This document shows positions 1-7,635 of a DNA stretch of 12,647 nt, one piece after another. How positions within the stretch are numbered: position 1 is the first letter of the stretch; each line of letters opens with the position of its first letter. Source of the DNA: Candidatus Avipropionibacterium avicola (lineage in GTDB: Bacteria > Actinomycetota > Actinomycetes > Propionibacteriales > Propionibacteriaceae); assembly GCA_018715445.1 (NCBI GenBank), contig DVLP01000111.1, forward strand, positions 1-12,647. Direction: 5' to 3'. The notes under the pieces were generated by a model that saw only the letters and a program-made list of their open reading frames with translations, ran no database searches and was not told where the DNA came from. The position numbers and the translations under genes are program-made.

Positions 1-944
1 CGTCCGGCCCCCAGGTTGGTGGACAGCACCACCTCGCGGTCGAGCATCCGGACGAAGTCGAACCGCGCGATCGTCTCGTCGATCAGCCGCACCGGCTCCC
101 CCACGTCCCCCGAGCCCGACTCCCCCACGCCCCCCGAGCTCCGTCGAGGGGACAAGGGGAGCAACCACAGCCGATTGCGGTCCTCGGTGCCGTGGTGCAG
201 GGTCACCACCACCCATTGCTCGTCATGACTGACCCGGGACCCGAAGGCGACCTCCGGCTCGTCGGGCAGTTCGAGGACGACCTCGTCCTGGCTGACCGGG
301 GTCCCCAACCGGTGTCGCCGCAGCTGGGCCGCCCCGAGCGCGGTGGTGTCGGTGCCGTCGGCCCGATCCGACTGCGGATATCCCTGGTAGAGAAAGGATG
401 TGTGGTCCGGCAGCCACACCGCAGCGTGGAACTTGCCGACCACATCGGCCTCGTCGGCCAACGGTTCACCGGTGTCGAGATCGAGGATCACGAAGTGCAC
501 CCAGTCGGACCCGCCGTCACTGCGTCCGTACGCCAGCAGTTTGCCGTCCCGGCTCACCGTGACCGAGCTGACCGAGGAGGCCCCGTCGAAGCGGTTGGGG
601 TCGATGATGAGCCGACCACCGGCCTGCAACTCCTCCAGGCTGTCGGCGACGAACCACTGGTCCTGGTCCTGACGGCCGTCGTTGCGGGTGACGAACCACC
701 GTCCGTACCGGTGGAACGGCAGACCAGCCCGGGGTTGGCCGAGGACCTGGTCCAGGGTTTCGGTGAACCAGGCCCGCTCGGGCAGTCCGGCCAGGTGTTC
801 CTCGGTCCAGACGTTCTGGGCGTCGACCCACGCGCGGGTCTGCTCGGAGTCCGGGTCCTCGAGCCACCGGTACGGGTCAGCAATCCGGTGGCCATGGAGG
901 TCCTCGACCAGGTCCTGGCGGTGCGTGGTGGGCTGCGTCGACAT
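1..944 (-). CDS. Prolyl oligopeptidase family (S9A) serine peptidase, N-terminal part, cut by left edge
   Basis: Reading the minus strand from the ATG at 944 gives about 314 residues with no stop before the edge. The start matches S9A peptidases: DPYRWLED at residues 23-30, followed by a helical stretch and a seven-bladed-propeller type sequence (for example TVSRDGKLLAYGRSDGG and the FLYQGYPQ segment). These enzymes are usually about 680-720 residues and cleave short peptides after proline or, in the oligopeptidase B branch, after basic residues. The Ser-Asp-His triad lies in the C-terminal alpha/beta-hydrolase domain, beyond this window, so activity cannot be checked. No signal peptide is visible, so it is probably cytoplasmic. 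Around residues 263-285 there is an odd Gly/Ser/Glu-rich insert coded by a hairpin repeat and a 24-base tandem duplication. The gene diverges from the GNAT gene at 1029 with an 84-base gap. I see no clear Shine-Dalgarno before the ATG, so the start is likely but not certain. Confidence 0.88.
   Translation of the reverse strand, partial: MSTQPTTHRQDLVEDLHGHRIADPYRWLEDPDSEQTRAWVDAQNVWTEEHLAGLPERAWFTETLDQVLGQPRAGLPFHRYGRWFVTRNDGRQDQDQWFVADSLEELQAGGRLIIDPNRFDGASSVSSVTVSRDGKLLAYGRSDGGSDWVHFVILDLDTGEPLADEADVVGKFHAAVWLPDHTSFLYQGYPQSDRADGTDTTALGAAQLRRHRLGTPVSQDEVVLELPDEPEVAFGSRVSHDEQWVVVTLHHGTEDRNRLWLLPLSPRRSSGGVGESGSGDVGEPVRLIDETIARFDFVRMLDREVVLSTNLGAG
92..139. repeat. 24-base imperfect tandem duplication inside the S9 peptidase gene
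   Basis: Bases 92-115 and 116-139 are two adjacent 24-base units that differ at only two positions (94-95 region GG versus GA, and one T/C change). On the coding (minus) strand they encode two eight-residue units, roughly SSGGVGES or GSGGVGES and GSGDVGEP. The unit length is a multiple of three, so the reading frame is kept. The left unit's boundary GCTCGGGG (minus strand) is also the tail of the adjoining hairpin repeat at 132-151, suggesting the duplication grew from that element. Confidence 0.85.
132..151 (-). repeat. Small hairpin repeat element, copy within the S9 peptidase coding sequence
   Basis: On the minus strand this reads CCCCTCGACGGAGCTCGGGG. It can fold into a six-pair stem (CCTCGA against TCGGGG with one G-U pair) around a short loop. 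Apart from one extra A it is identical to the element at 5608-5626. It resembles a dispersed actinobacterial element I recall with core CCCTTCGACAAGCTCAGGG; that link is from memory, not from a search. It sits in the coding sequence at about residues 265-271 of the peptidase and keeps the frame. Confidence 0.65.
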
Positions 945-1015
945 GGTCCCATCGTGTCATGGACGCCTGACACACCCGGACACCAAATCAGATGCCCCCG
1001 GTACGGACCGCGGCG

Positions 1016-1021
1016 TACTGT
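1016..1021 (+). promoter_or_regulatory. Candidate -10 box of a leaderless promoter for the GNAT gene at 1029
   Basis: TACTGT fits the actinobacterial TANNNT -10 pattern and ends 7 bases before the ATG at 1029, so transcription would begin at or next to the A of the start codon. No Shine-Dalgarno is present in front of this ATG, which agrees with a leaderless transcript. The -35 region around 992-998 is not recognisable, so this is a weak call. Confidence 0.35.
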
Positions 1022-1028
1022 CGCGGCC

Positions 1029-1916
1029 ATGCCGCAGCTGCACCTGATCACCGATCCCCGGGAGTTCCTCGAACGGGCGGGCGACCTGCTCGCCTCCCGA
1101 CCGGTCGTCAGCACGGTCCTGTCGACCACGGTGCGCCGCAAGATCCGTGACGCCGAACGCGGGGTGGAGCCGGACGAGCGGGACTGGTGGTTGGTCGTGA
1201 CCGACGATGACGCCAGTCCGATCGGGGTCGGCATGGGCCAGCCACCCGATGCGATGCGACGGATCTTCCTGCTGGACCTGCCCGCCGAGGTGATCGATCC
1301 GTTGGCTGATCTGCTGCTGCAGCGCGGATCCAGGGTGGACTGGGTCAACGGGGCCCGTCCGACGGTGGACCGGTTCGCCGCGGCATGGGCGCAGCGGACC
1401 CACAGCCGCACCGAGATCGACACCCACACACGATTGTTCGAGCTGGGCACCCTCACACCCGGGCCGCCCTCCCCGGGTAGGTTGCGTGAGCCGCGCCCCG
1501 AGGAGTACGAGCTGGTGGCCGCCTGGCTGAGCCGGTTCCAGACCGAAGCTGCGGTGCAGGGTGGTCGTGAGCCCGATGCCGGCGCGGCAGCGGTGGTCCC
1601 GGTCGAGGAGGTCGCCGACCGGGTGGACGACCATCGCCTGTGGGTGTGGGCCGACCAGGACCAGCCGGTCCATCTGACCGGGTTCCAACCACCGAGCTTC
1701 GGGGTGGCACGTATCGGCCCGGTCTACACCCCGCCACAGTTCCGTGGCCACGGCTACGCGGCATCGGCGGTGGCGCAGGTGTCGCAACGGCTGCAGGGCG
1801 AAGCACGGGTGTGCCTGTTCACCGACCAGGCCAATCCGGTGTCGAACGCGCTGTACGAGCGGCTCGGCTATCGCGCCGTGGTGGACATGGCGAACCACCG
1901 GGTGATCCCGCAGTGA
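1029..1916 (+). CDS. GNAT family N-acetyltransferase, two-domain type (295 residues)
   Basis: The C-terminal domain is a clear GNAT fold: IGPVYTPPQFRGHGYAASAV at about residues 229-248 contains the acetyl-CoA binding motif RGHGYA (R/QxxGxG/A form). It is followed by NPVSNALYERLGYRAV at 269-284, the usual motif B region. Residues 1-140 have the length and pattern of a second, degenerate GNAT domain without the CoA-binding loop, as in other tandem GNAT proteins. The protein should transfer an acetyl group from acetyl-CoA to an amine; the acceptor cannot be told. The frame stays open far upstream, to position 192, but that stretch is antisense to the S9 peptidase. The ATG at 1029 was chosen because it lies just outside that gene and just after a -10-like box. 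The TGA overlaps the GTG of the next gene by 4 bases, so the two GNAT genes are probably co-translated. Confidence 0.85.
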   Translation: MPQLHLITDPREFLERAGDLLASRPVVSTVLSTTVRRKIRDAERGVEPDERDWWLVVTDDDASPIGVGMGQPPDAMRRIFLLDLPAEVIDPLADLLLQRGSRVDWVNGARPTVDRFAAAWAQRTHSRTEIDTHTRLFELGTLTPGPPSPGRLREPRPEEYELVAAWLSRFQTEAAVQGGREPDAGAAAVVPVEEVADRVDDHRLWVWADQDQPVHLTGFQPPSFGVARIGPVYTPPQFRGHGYAASAVAQVSQRLQGEARVCLFTDQANPVSNALYERLGYRAVVDMANHRVIPQ

Positions 1917-2383
1917 GTCCCGTCCTCCGGTTCGTCCCGCCCGGTGAGTTGGACCGCTGGATCGCCACGAACATGCAGACCGAGGTCACCTGGTACCAGC
2001 AGTACCCACTGGCTGATTCGCTTGTCGGGGTGAGGATGTTGCGACTGGCTGGGGCTGGTGGACACCCCTGGGGCTTCTGGCAGATCCTTGTGGGGCAGGG
2101 ATCTGGACAGTTCGTGGTCGGTGACATCGGATTCCACGGACCACCCGACCCGGACGGTGTGGTGGAGATCGGGTACGAGGTCGTGCCCGACTGGCGGCGA
2201 CACGGACTGGCCAGCTGGGCCGTACGACAGCTCCTCGCCACAGCTGCCGACCACGGGGCGCAGTCCGTCCAGGCCGAAGTGATCGGCGAGAACCCTGCCT
2301 CAGCAGGAGTCCTGGAGCGTTGTGGGTTCATCGTCCGGGATCAGCATGATGGTCGAACCGTCTGGATCCGACGGCTACCGTGA
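1913..2383 (+). CDS. GNAT family N-acetyltransferase, single domain (156 residues)
   Basis: The protein has a RimJ/RimL-like layout: GDIGFHG at residues 70-76, then VEIGYEVVPDWRRHGLASWAV at about 84-104, where RRHGLA is the acetyl-CoA phosphate-binding loop. ENPASAGVLERCGF at 126-139 is the motif B region with the conserved Asn. Length is normal for a stand-alone GNAT. The chosen GTG start overlaps the previous stop (GTGA at 1913-1916) and has no Shine-Dalgarno of its own, so translation is probably coupled to the upstream GNAT gene. The substrate is unknown; the family acetylates protein N-termini, amino acids, antibiotics or polyamines. A GC-rich hairpin follows 8 bases after the stop. Confidence 0.85.
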   Translation: MSPVLRFVPPGELDRWIATNMQTEVTWYQQYPLADSLVGVRMLRLAGAGGHPWGFWQILVGQGSGQFVVGDIGFHGPPDPDGVVEIGYEVVPDWRRHGLASWAVRQLLATAADHGAQSVQAEVIGENPASAGVLERCGFIVRDQHDGRTVWIRRLP

Positions 2384-2391
2384 GCGGGCGC

Positions 2392-2407
2392 GGTCTCGTA
2401 CGGGACC
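2392..2407 (+). terminator. Terminator-like hairpin after the GNAT pair
   Basis: GGTCTC and GGGACC form a six-pair stem (one G-U pair) around a GTAC loop, beginning 8 bases after the stop of the second GNAT gene. No T-run follows, which is common in high-GC actinobacteria but makes this uncertain. It lies immediately before the promoter of the next gene, as expected for a transcription unit boundary. Confidence 0.35.
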
Positions 2408-2408
2408 C

Positions 2409-2437
2409 TTGACGCCCCATCACTGCCTCCGTATCGT
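2409..2437 (+). promoter_or_regulatory. Sigma70/SigA-like promoter for the secreted beta-helix gene
   Basis: TTGACG (2409-2414) and TATCGT (2432-2437) are separated by exactly 17 bases. The first matches five of six TTGACA positions and the second fits TANNNT. Transcription would start near 2444, giving a leader of about 40 bases with a GAGGAG ribosome binding site. Confidence 0.65.
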
Positions 2438-2483
2438 CGCGACCGAGCCCGCCCCCACCTGGTCACCGACCGAGGAGCACGCA

Positions 2484-3992
2484 ATGACCGCGACACCGAG
2501 CCGGCGATCAATCATCCAGACGATGGCGGTGGCCGCTGTGACCGTCGGCGGACTGGGCGGGAGGAGCCCGGCGCAGGCCGCACCGCACCGCACGGTCGTC
2601 AACGTGCTTGACCACGGCGCTGCCGGTGACGGGCAGACCGACGACAGCGCGGCCTTCCAGTCGGCGATCGACAGCATCGCCGAGGCCGGCGGTGGTGACC
2701 TCGTCGTGCCGGCCCGCACCTACGTCATCGCTTCGGCAGCAGCGGACGGTTGTGTGGTGTTGCGCGCCGATGACATGACCGTCCGTGCCGAGGGCGCCAC
2801 GATCCTGCGCCCGGACAAGTTCGACAATGCCGTCTTCGTGGCGAACACCCGCAGTGAGGAGCCCCTGGGATACGGCGCGGGCGTCCGAGGGCTGCGGTGG
2901 ATCGGTGGACGGTTCGTGGGCAATCTCGCCGAGTCCAACTTCATGTGCCCGTTCAGCCTCCACCATGCCCAGGACTGCACCTTCAGCGGCATCACCTTCC
3001 AGGACCACATCGGCCGCGGCTCGCACGTGTTCGACATGGTGGGTGCCGACTCGATCGTCATCGAAGGATGCTCCTTCCTCGGGCAGCAGACCCATCCCGA
3101 TGACACCGAGAACGTCGGGGAGGCGATCCAGCTCGGCGCGTCCTACAAGGGCGGATTGACCGGGGGCTCGGGGAACTACGGCTTCTCAGGCCTGATGTGT
3201 CGCGACATCACCGTGCGGGACTGTGAGTTCCTGCCCTTCGGTGACCAGGCCGGACCGACACCCTTCGGTTTCCACGGCGGCGTCGAGGGCAAGCACCACC
3301 AGCGGTTGAGTTTCGTCGACAACGTCGTGGTCGACCCGCGGACATCGCTGACCCCTGACGACAGCGAGCGCGACACCGTGAACCGGGGTGCGGTCCACCT
3401 GTCCGATGCCCACGGCGTCACGATCACGGGCAACCGCTTCACCCAGACCACCGGTCGGGTCAACCGCGCCGTGACCATCATGGGCTTCGACTTCGGCGTC
3501 CTCGAGGGCGCCGATCCGGACAAGCCCACCCGTGGCGACTTCGCCGCACCGCAAGGCCCCGCCGACATTCGGATCGAGGACAACGTCTTCGAAGGCTTCC
3601 CGGCCCGCGACGGATACGACACGGTGGCCGTACGGGGTCTGGACGGTGCCGCCGTGCCCGGGGTCGTGATCAGCAACAACACCATCCGCGACGGCTACGC
3701 CAGTGCTGCCACCGAACACTCGGCCGCCATCCAGCTGGGCAACCTCGAGGGTCCCGTGATCAGCGGCAACACGATCGAGGACCACCACGTGGGACTCGAC
3801 CTCACCGCAGGACCGATCAGTGATGCCGAGGTGACCGGCAACGAGATCACCAACAGCACGGCACCGGACGCACCGGCGGCCATCATGGTCGACTCGGGAC
3901 TCACGGACTCCGTGGTGAGGAAGACCACCACGAGCGGCTATGACCAAGCCGTCGCAGGCGAACCGGGCGAGGGAACGGTCATCGAGGACTAG
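2484..3992 (+). CDS. Secreted right-handed parallel beta-helix protein, pectate-lyase-3 type (502 residues)
   Basis: Residues 1-32 form a signal peptide with SRRSIIQT at 6-13 (twin arginine, so probably Tat), an Ala/Val/Gly core, and a likely cut after AQA at 30-32. VVNVLDHGAAGDGQTDDSAA at 38-57 is the N-terminal signature of Pectate_lyase_3/glycoside hydrolase 28-like proteins. After it come many beta-helix rungs with Asn ladders: TGNRF (315-319), EDNVF (365-369), SNNTI (397-401), SGNTI (427-431), TGNEI (451-455). Such proteins lyse or hydrolyse polysaccharides, or act as epimerases or binding scaffolds; I cannot assign catalytic residues or substrate. The ATG at 2484 is preceded by GAGGAG at 2472-2477 with 6-base spacing; the frame is open upstream to 2322, but that part overlaps the GNAT gene and the promoter. 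The gene appears monocistronic and meets the next gene tail to tail across 20 bases. Confidence 0.85.
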   Translation: MTATPSRRSIIQTMAVAAVTVGGLGGRSPAQAAPHRTVVNVLDHGAAGDGQTDDSAAFQSAIDSIAEAGGGDLVVPARTYVIASAAADGCVVLRADDMTVRAEGATILRPDKFDNAVFVANTRSEEPLGYGAGVRGLRWIGGRFVGNLAESNFMCPFSLHHAQDCTFSGITFQDHIGRGSHVFDMVGADSIVIEGCSFLGQQTHPDDTENVGEAIQLGASYKGGLTGGSGNYGFSGLMCRDITVRDCEFLPFGDQAGPTPFGFHGGVEGKHHQRLSFVDNVVVDPRTSLTPDDSERDTVNRGAVHLSDAHGVTITGNRFTQTTGRVNRAVTIMGFDFGVLEGADPDKPTRGDFAAPQGPADIRIEDNVFEGFPARDGYDTVAVRGLDGAAVPGVVISNNTIRDGYASAATEHSAAIQLGNLEGPVISGNTIEDHHVGLDLTAGPISDAEVTGNEITNSTAPDAPAAIMVDSGLTDSVVRKTTTSGYDQAVAGEPGEGTVIED

Positions 3993-4012
3993 GCGTACGG
4001 GCCACGCGATGA

Positions 4013-4726
4013 TCAGGCACCGGGGATCTGCCGCACAGCATCCTCCGGCTGACCGGTGAGCTCGATCGGCCGAAGACCGTTGTGCGCAGCGAACTCCGGC
4101 GGCAGACCTCCGTCGCGACCGATCGCCTGGAGGATCTCGTCGGCCAGGGACACCGCGCGCCGGTGAGAGAAGATGAAGTGGGACCTGCGGGTGGGACGAC
4201 GGTGGCGCAGGTCCCGATTCGCGGTGATGTCCGAGCCCCACGGGCCGACGAAGACCAACGCGGGCGTCCCTGCTGCCAGTGGGAAGGTCTTGTACTGGAA
4301 GAAGAAGAACGGCATGCCGAGTTCCTTCGCTGCCACGGCACCACTGGTGACCACGCAGACGGACCTCGGGTCGATCTCCCGACCGGCCATGACGTAGGTG
4401 GGGCTGAAGGGCAGCCGGGGAACGAGTCGACCCAGGATCACCCCGCGTTCGCAGACCACCAGGCGTGCATCCGTGGTGAACAGATACGTCACGAACATGA
4501 GCAGCGAGAAGAAGATGGTGATGCCGACGGTCGTCGTCGGGTCGGCACCGGGACTCAGCCCCAGCAGGAGCCCGATCAGCACCACGACGCCGACCAGGAT
4601 CAACGGCAGCACCGGGCCCGCCCCGACCCGGCGGGAGATGATTGGCCTGCCCACCAGGTCACGATGACGCCGCGCAATGAGGCGAGCACGGAGGGGGATC
4701 AACGACAACCTCCGGATCGACGGCAC
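4013..4726 (-). CDS. Hypothetical two-helix membrane protein downstream of map (up to 237 residues)
   Basis: I do not recognise a named family. Counting from the GTG at 4726, the protein has a basic N-terminus, two adjacent hydrophobic helices at about 37-57 and 66-84, then a soluble C-terminal part. That part begins with TDARLVVCERGVILGR (85-100), a pattern seen in bacterial PH-like domains that follow a helix hairpin; a PH-like fold is inference. A run of four Phe occurs at 140-143, and the end is enriched in charged residues. The start is doubtful. The GTG at 4726 has no visible Shine-Dalgarno, whereas a TTG at 4702 has GGAGG six bases upstream (4709-4713) and would give 229 residues. I give the outer limit. 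The gene starts 19 bases after the map stop and is likely read through from secY-adk-map. Confidence 0.7.
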   Translation of the reverse strand: MPSIRRLSLIPLRARLIARRHRDLVGRPIISRRVGAGPVLPLILVGVVVLIGLLLGLSPGADPTTTVGITIFFSLLMFVTYLFTTDARLVVCERGVILGRLVPRLPFSPTYVMAGREIDPRSVCVVTSGAVAAKELGMPFFFFQYKTFPLAAGTPALVFVGPWGSDITANRDLRHRRPTRRSHFIFSHRRAVSLADEILQAIGRDGGLPPEFAAHNGLRPIELTGQPEDAVRQIPGA

Positions 4727-4745
4727 ACGATGGTCTGCGACACAG

Positions 4746-5588
4746 TCAGAGGGGCACCGGACCGAACGGTACGCCGCGCTCGGTCAGCTCGGCCTCACCG
4801 CCGTCTTCGGCCGTCAGCACCCACAGGCCGGTGCGGGTGATCGCGACGGTGTGCTCCCAGTGGCAGGCCGTGCTGCGGTCGCGGGTGACCTCGGTCCAGT
4901 CGTCGTCCAGGGTCTGCACGTCCGGCGTCCCCAGGGTCAGCATCGGCTCCACGGCCAGGCAGAGACCGGTGACCAGCTTCGGCCCACGGCCGGGGCGACC
5001 GTGGTTGGGCACGTCCGGCGGCTGGTGCATCGCCGACCCGATCCCGTGACCGGTGAAGTCGGTGACCAGTCCGTACGGGGTGTCGAGGCCTCGTACGTAG
5101 CTCTCGATCGCATGGCCGATGTCGGAGAGGTGACCACGCTCGGCCATGGCGGCAATGCCCCGCCACAGGGCCTCACGCGTCGTGTCATCCAGTCCGGCGA
5201 CGTCCGGGGCGACCTCCCCGACCCGGACCGTGACGGCAGCATCACCGTGCCAGCCGTCGACGATCGCACCGCAGTCCACCGAGACCAGGTCACCCTGGGC
5301 GAGCTCGCGGGTCCCCGGGATGCCGTGGACGACTTCCTCGTTGACCGAGATGCACACCACACCGGGGAAGCCCGGCTGGCCGGCGACCTGTCCGTAGTCG
5401 AGGAAGGACGGCGTGGCACCCGCGGACTTGATGACCTCGTGGGCGACCGCATCGAGCTCACCGGTGGTGATGCCGCTGCGGACCTCGGCCGCCACCGCGG
5501 TCAGGGCGGAGTGGACCACGAGCCCGGCCCGGCGCATTGCCGTGACCTGCTCGTCGGTCTTGATCTCGACCTTGCGGTGATGGAACAT
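4746..5588 (-). CDS. map: Type I methionine aminopeptidase
   Basis: The enzyme removes the initiator methionine from new proteins whose second residue is small, in the cytoplasm near the ribosome exit. Counting from the ATG at 5588 (280 residues), all expected active-site residues are present: His88 (VVHGIPG), metal ligands Asp105 (SVDCGAI), Asp116 (HGDAAVT), His181 (TGHGIG), Glu214 (AVEPM) and Glu245 (WEHTVAIT), and a second His188 (AMHQPPDVPNHG). Length fits the family without a long N-terminal zinc-finger extension. I chose ATG 5588 (MFHHRKVEIKT) because GAAGG lies six bases upstream; an in-frame ATG at 5594 touches that GAAGG directly and so is unlikely. It follows adk on the same strand after 44 bases that contain a hairpin repeat. 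The order secY-adk-map is a common bacterial arrangement. Confidence 0.96.
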   Translation of the reverse strand: MFHHRKVEIKTDEQVTAMRRAGLVVHSALTAVAAEVRSGITTGELDAVAHEVIKSAGATPSFLDYGQVAGQPGFPGVVCISVNEEVVHGIPGTRELAQGDLVSVDCGAIVDGWHGDAAVTVRVGEVAPDVAGLDDTTREALWRGIAAMAERGHLSDIGHAIESYVRGLDTPYGLVTDFTGHGIGSAMHQPPDVPNHGRPGRGPKLVTGLCLAVEPMLTLGTPDVQTLDDDWTEVTRDRSTACHWEHTVAITRTGLWVLTAEDGGEAELTERGVPFGPVPL

Positions 5589-5607
5589 CGTCATCCTTCA
5601 GTCCCTG

Positions 5608-5626
5608 CCCCTCGACGGGCTCGGGG
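5608..5626 (+). repeat. Small hairpin repeat element between adk and map
   Basis: The plus strand reads CCCCTCGACGGGCTCGGGG, able to form a six-pair stem CCTCGA/TCGGGG around CGGGC. It differs by a single missing A from the copy at 132-151, where it lies on the opposite strand. It fills most of the short gap between the adk stop and the map start, so it would be present in the secY-adk-map transcript and could tune RNA stability or partial termination. That role is inference. Confidence 0.65.
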
Positions 5627-5632
5627 ATCGGG

Positions 5633-6199
5633 TCAGGAGACCTTGTCGGACAGCGCGGTGGAGATCCGGTCGGCCACCACGGAGATCTCGCCCAGACCGT
5701 CGACCTGGATCAGCAGGCCACGCTCGGCGTAGACGTCCAGCAGGGGCTGGGTCTGCTCCACGTACACCTGCTGGCGGACCCGGATGGCCTCTTCGGTGTC
5801 GTCGCTGCGGCCCTGCTCCTGACCACGCTTCAGCAGTCGCGCCACGACCTCCTCGGTGTCGGCGACCAGGGCGATCACCGCGTCGAGGGACTGCTCGCCG
5901 AGCATCTCGTCGAGAGCGGTGACCTGGGCGAGGGTGCGGGGGTAGCCGTCGAGCAGGAAGCCGTTGCGGGCATCGGCCTGCTCCAGGCGGTCCTTGACGA
6001 TCGCATTGGTCAGGTCGTCGCCGACGTAGCCGCCGGAGTCCATGATCTGCTTGGCCTGCAGCCCGAGCGGGGTGCCCTGGGCCACGTTGGCCCGGAACAT
6101 GTCGCCGGTGGAGATGGCCGGGATCCCGTACCGCTCCGAGATGGTGGCGGCCTGGGTGCCCTTGCCCGCCCCGGGCGGGCCCATGATCAACAGTCGCAT
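5633..6199 (-). CDS. adk: Adenylate kinase, short-LID form (188 residues)
   Basis: The enzyme interconverts ATP + AMP and two ADP in the cytoplasm. The P-loop GPPGAGKGT is at residues 7-15, STGDMFR at 30-36 contributes to AMP binding, DGYPRT at 84-89 is the family signature, and Arg121, Arg131 and Arg140 lie where the phosphate-contacting arginines are expected. Length and the [10 protein letters not shown] stretch (125-134) show the short LID without the Cys4 zinc-binding insert, as is usual in actinobacteria. The ATG at 6199 begins 16 bases after the secY TAG; a GGAGAGAG ribosome binding site overlaps that stop region, which suggests coupling to secY. Confidence 0.96.
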   Translation of the reverse strand: MRLLIMGPPGAGKGTQAATISERYGIPAISTGDMFRANVAQGTPLGLQAKQIMDSGGYVGDDLTNAIVKDRLEQADARNGFLLDGYPRTLAQVTALDEMLGEQSLDAVIALVADTEEVVARLLKRGQEQGRSDDTEEAIRVRQQVYVEQTQPLLDVYAERGLLIQVDGLGEISVVADRISTALSDKVS

Positions 6200-6215
6200 G
6201 TGTACTTTCTCTCTC

Positions 6216-7526
6216 CTACCTCAGGAAGCCTTCGTAGTTGCGCTGCTGCAACTGACTCTCGATCTGCTTGACGGTGTCCAGGCCGACGCCGACCACGATC
6301 AGGATCGAGGTGCCACCGAACGGGAAGTTCTGGTTGGCCCCGACCAGGATGATCGCGATCGAGGGGATCAGGGCGACCACGCCCAGATAGAGCGAGCCGG
6401 GCAGGGTCAGGCGCGACAGCACCCGGCCCAGGTAGGTCTCGGTCGGCTTGCCGGCCCGGATGCCGGGGATGAAGCCTCCGTACTTCTTCATGTTGTCGGC
6501 GACCTCGTTCGGGTTGAACGTGATCGCGACGTAGAAGTAGCAGAAGAACACGATCAGCACGAACATGGTGATCATGTAGAGCGGATGGGCCCCGGTCACG
6601 AAGTGCTCGTTGATCCACTGGGCGAACTCGGTCTCCGGGCGGAACTGGGCCACCAGGACCGGGATGTACATCAGGCTCGAGGCGAAGATCACCGGGATCA
6701 CACCGGACTGGTTGATCTTCATCGGGATGTAGGTGGTGGAGCCACCGAACACGCGCGAGCCCACCATGCGCTTGGCGTACTGCACCGGGATCCGGCGCTG
6801 GGCCTGCTCGATGAAGATCACCGCGACCATCACCAGTAGTCCGATCGCCACCACGCCCAGGAACAGCAGCCAGCCGCGGGTCCCCGGCTCCTGCAGGCGG
6901 ATGGCCCACAGGCCCGCCGGGAAGGTGGCGGCGATCTGGGTGAAGATCAGCAGCGACATGCCGTTGCCGACGCCACGGTCGGTGATCAGCTCACCCAGCC
7001 ACATCACCAAGGTGGTGCCGGCGGTCATCGTGAGGATCATCACCACGACCGGGAAGATCGCGTCGTTGTAGAGGATGTTGGGGCAGTTCAGCAGCTGACC
7101 GCCACGGGCCATGGTGACGAAGGCGGTCGACTGGATCAACGCCAGGATCAGGGTCAGGTAGCGGGTGTACTGGGTGATCTTCTGCTGGCCGGAGCCACCC
7201 TCCTTCTTGAGGGCCTCCAGCCGCGGGATCACCACGGTGAGCAACTGCAGGATGATGCTCGCGGTGATGTACGGCATGATGCCGAGCGCAAAGACGGCCA
7301 GCTGCAGCAGGGCACCGCCGGAGAACAGGTTGATCAGCGAGTACAGCCCGGCACCGGAGCTCGACGGGTCGAGCGCATCGGTGCGGCAGGCCTCCAACTG
7401 GGAGACGTTGACGTTGGGGGTCGGCAGCACCGAGCCCAGACGGAACACGACAAGGATCCCGAGCGTGAACAGGATCTTCTTGCGGAGGTCCGGGGTCCGG
7501 AACGCGTTGGCGAATGCGCCAAGCAA
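6216..7526 (-). CDS. secY: Preprotein translocase subunit SecY
   Basis: This is the channel-forming subunit of the SecYEG complex, in the cytoplasmic membrane. From a TTG at 7526 it has 436 residues, a normal length. Both family signatures are present: [15 protein letters not shown] at 82-96 and [15 protein letters not shown] at 181-195. [10 protein letters not shown] at 244-253 is the conserved cytoplasmic loop before helix 7, and about ten hydrophobic segments are visible. The N-terminus [20 protein letters not shown] matches actinobacterial SecY proteins, which is why the TTG was chosen; it has a GAGAGGG element 8 bases upstream. The frame remains open for at least 58 more codons upstream, but that stretch does not look like SecY. 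SecY is normally preceded by rplO in the ribosomal protein operon; here it is the first gene of its unit. Confidence 0.95.
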   Translation of the reverse strand: MLGAFANAFRTPDLRKKILFTLGILVVFRLGSVLPTPNVNVSQLEACRTDALDPSSSGAGLYSLINLFSGGALLQLAVFALGIMPYITASIILQLLTVVIPRLEALKKEGGSGQQKITQYTRYLTLILALIQSTAFVTMARGGQLLNCPNILYNDAIFPVVVMILTMTAGTTLVMWLGELITDRGVGNGMSLLIFTQIAATFPAGLWAIRLQEPGTRGWLLFLGVVAIGLLVMVAVIFIEQAQRRIPVQYAKRMVGSRVFGGSTTYIPMKINQSGVIPVIFASSLMYIPVLVAQFRPETEFAQWINEHFVTGAHPLYMITMFVLIVFFCYFYVAITFNPNEVADNMKKYGGFIPGIRAGKPTETYLGRVLSRLTLPGSLYLGVVALIPSIAIILVGANQNFPFGGTSILIVVGVGLDTVKQIESQLQQRNYEGFLR

Positions 7527-7635
7527 CAGACACGCCCTCTCGTCGGGCCCCGTCCCCGGGGCTGTGGTCACCGACCCTCGCGCCGCCCACGCCGGGCGCA
7601 CACCAAGGAGCCCCCATTTCAGGGGACCGCGTGGC

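Noticed and set aside
192..1028. Open frame continuing upstream of the two-domain GNAT gene on the plus strand
   Set aside because: It is antisense to the S9 peptidase coding sequence, whose translation is clearly recognisable, and the translated extension resembles no GNAT. The GNAT homology begins after 1029.
3993..4007. GCGT...ACGC short inverted repeat between the convergent beta-helix and membrane protein genes
   Set aside because: The stem is only four pairs with a seven-base loop and no T-run; too weak to call a terminator.
3186..4241. Minus-strand open frame (351 codons) across the end of the beta-helix gene
   Set aside because: It overlaps two supported genes in another frame and shows the composition of an antisense shadow.
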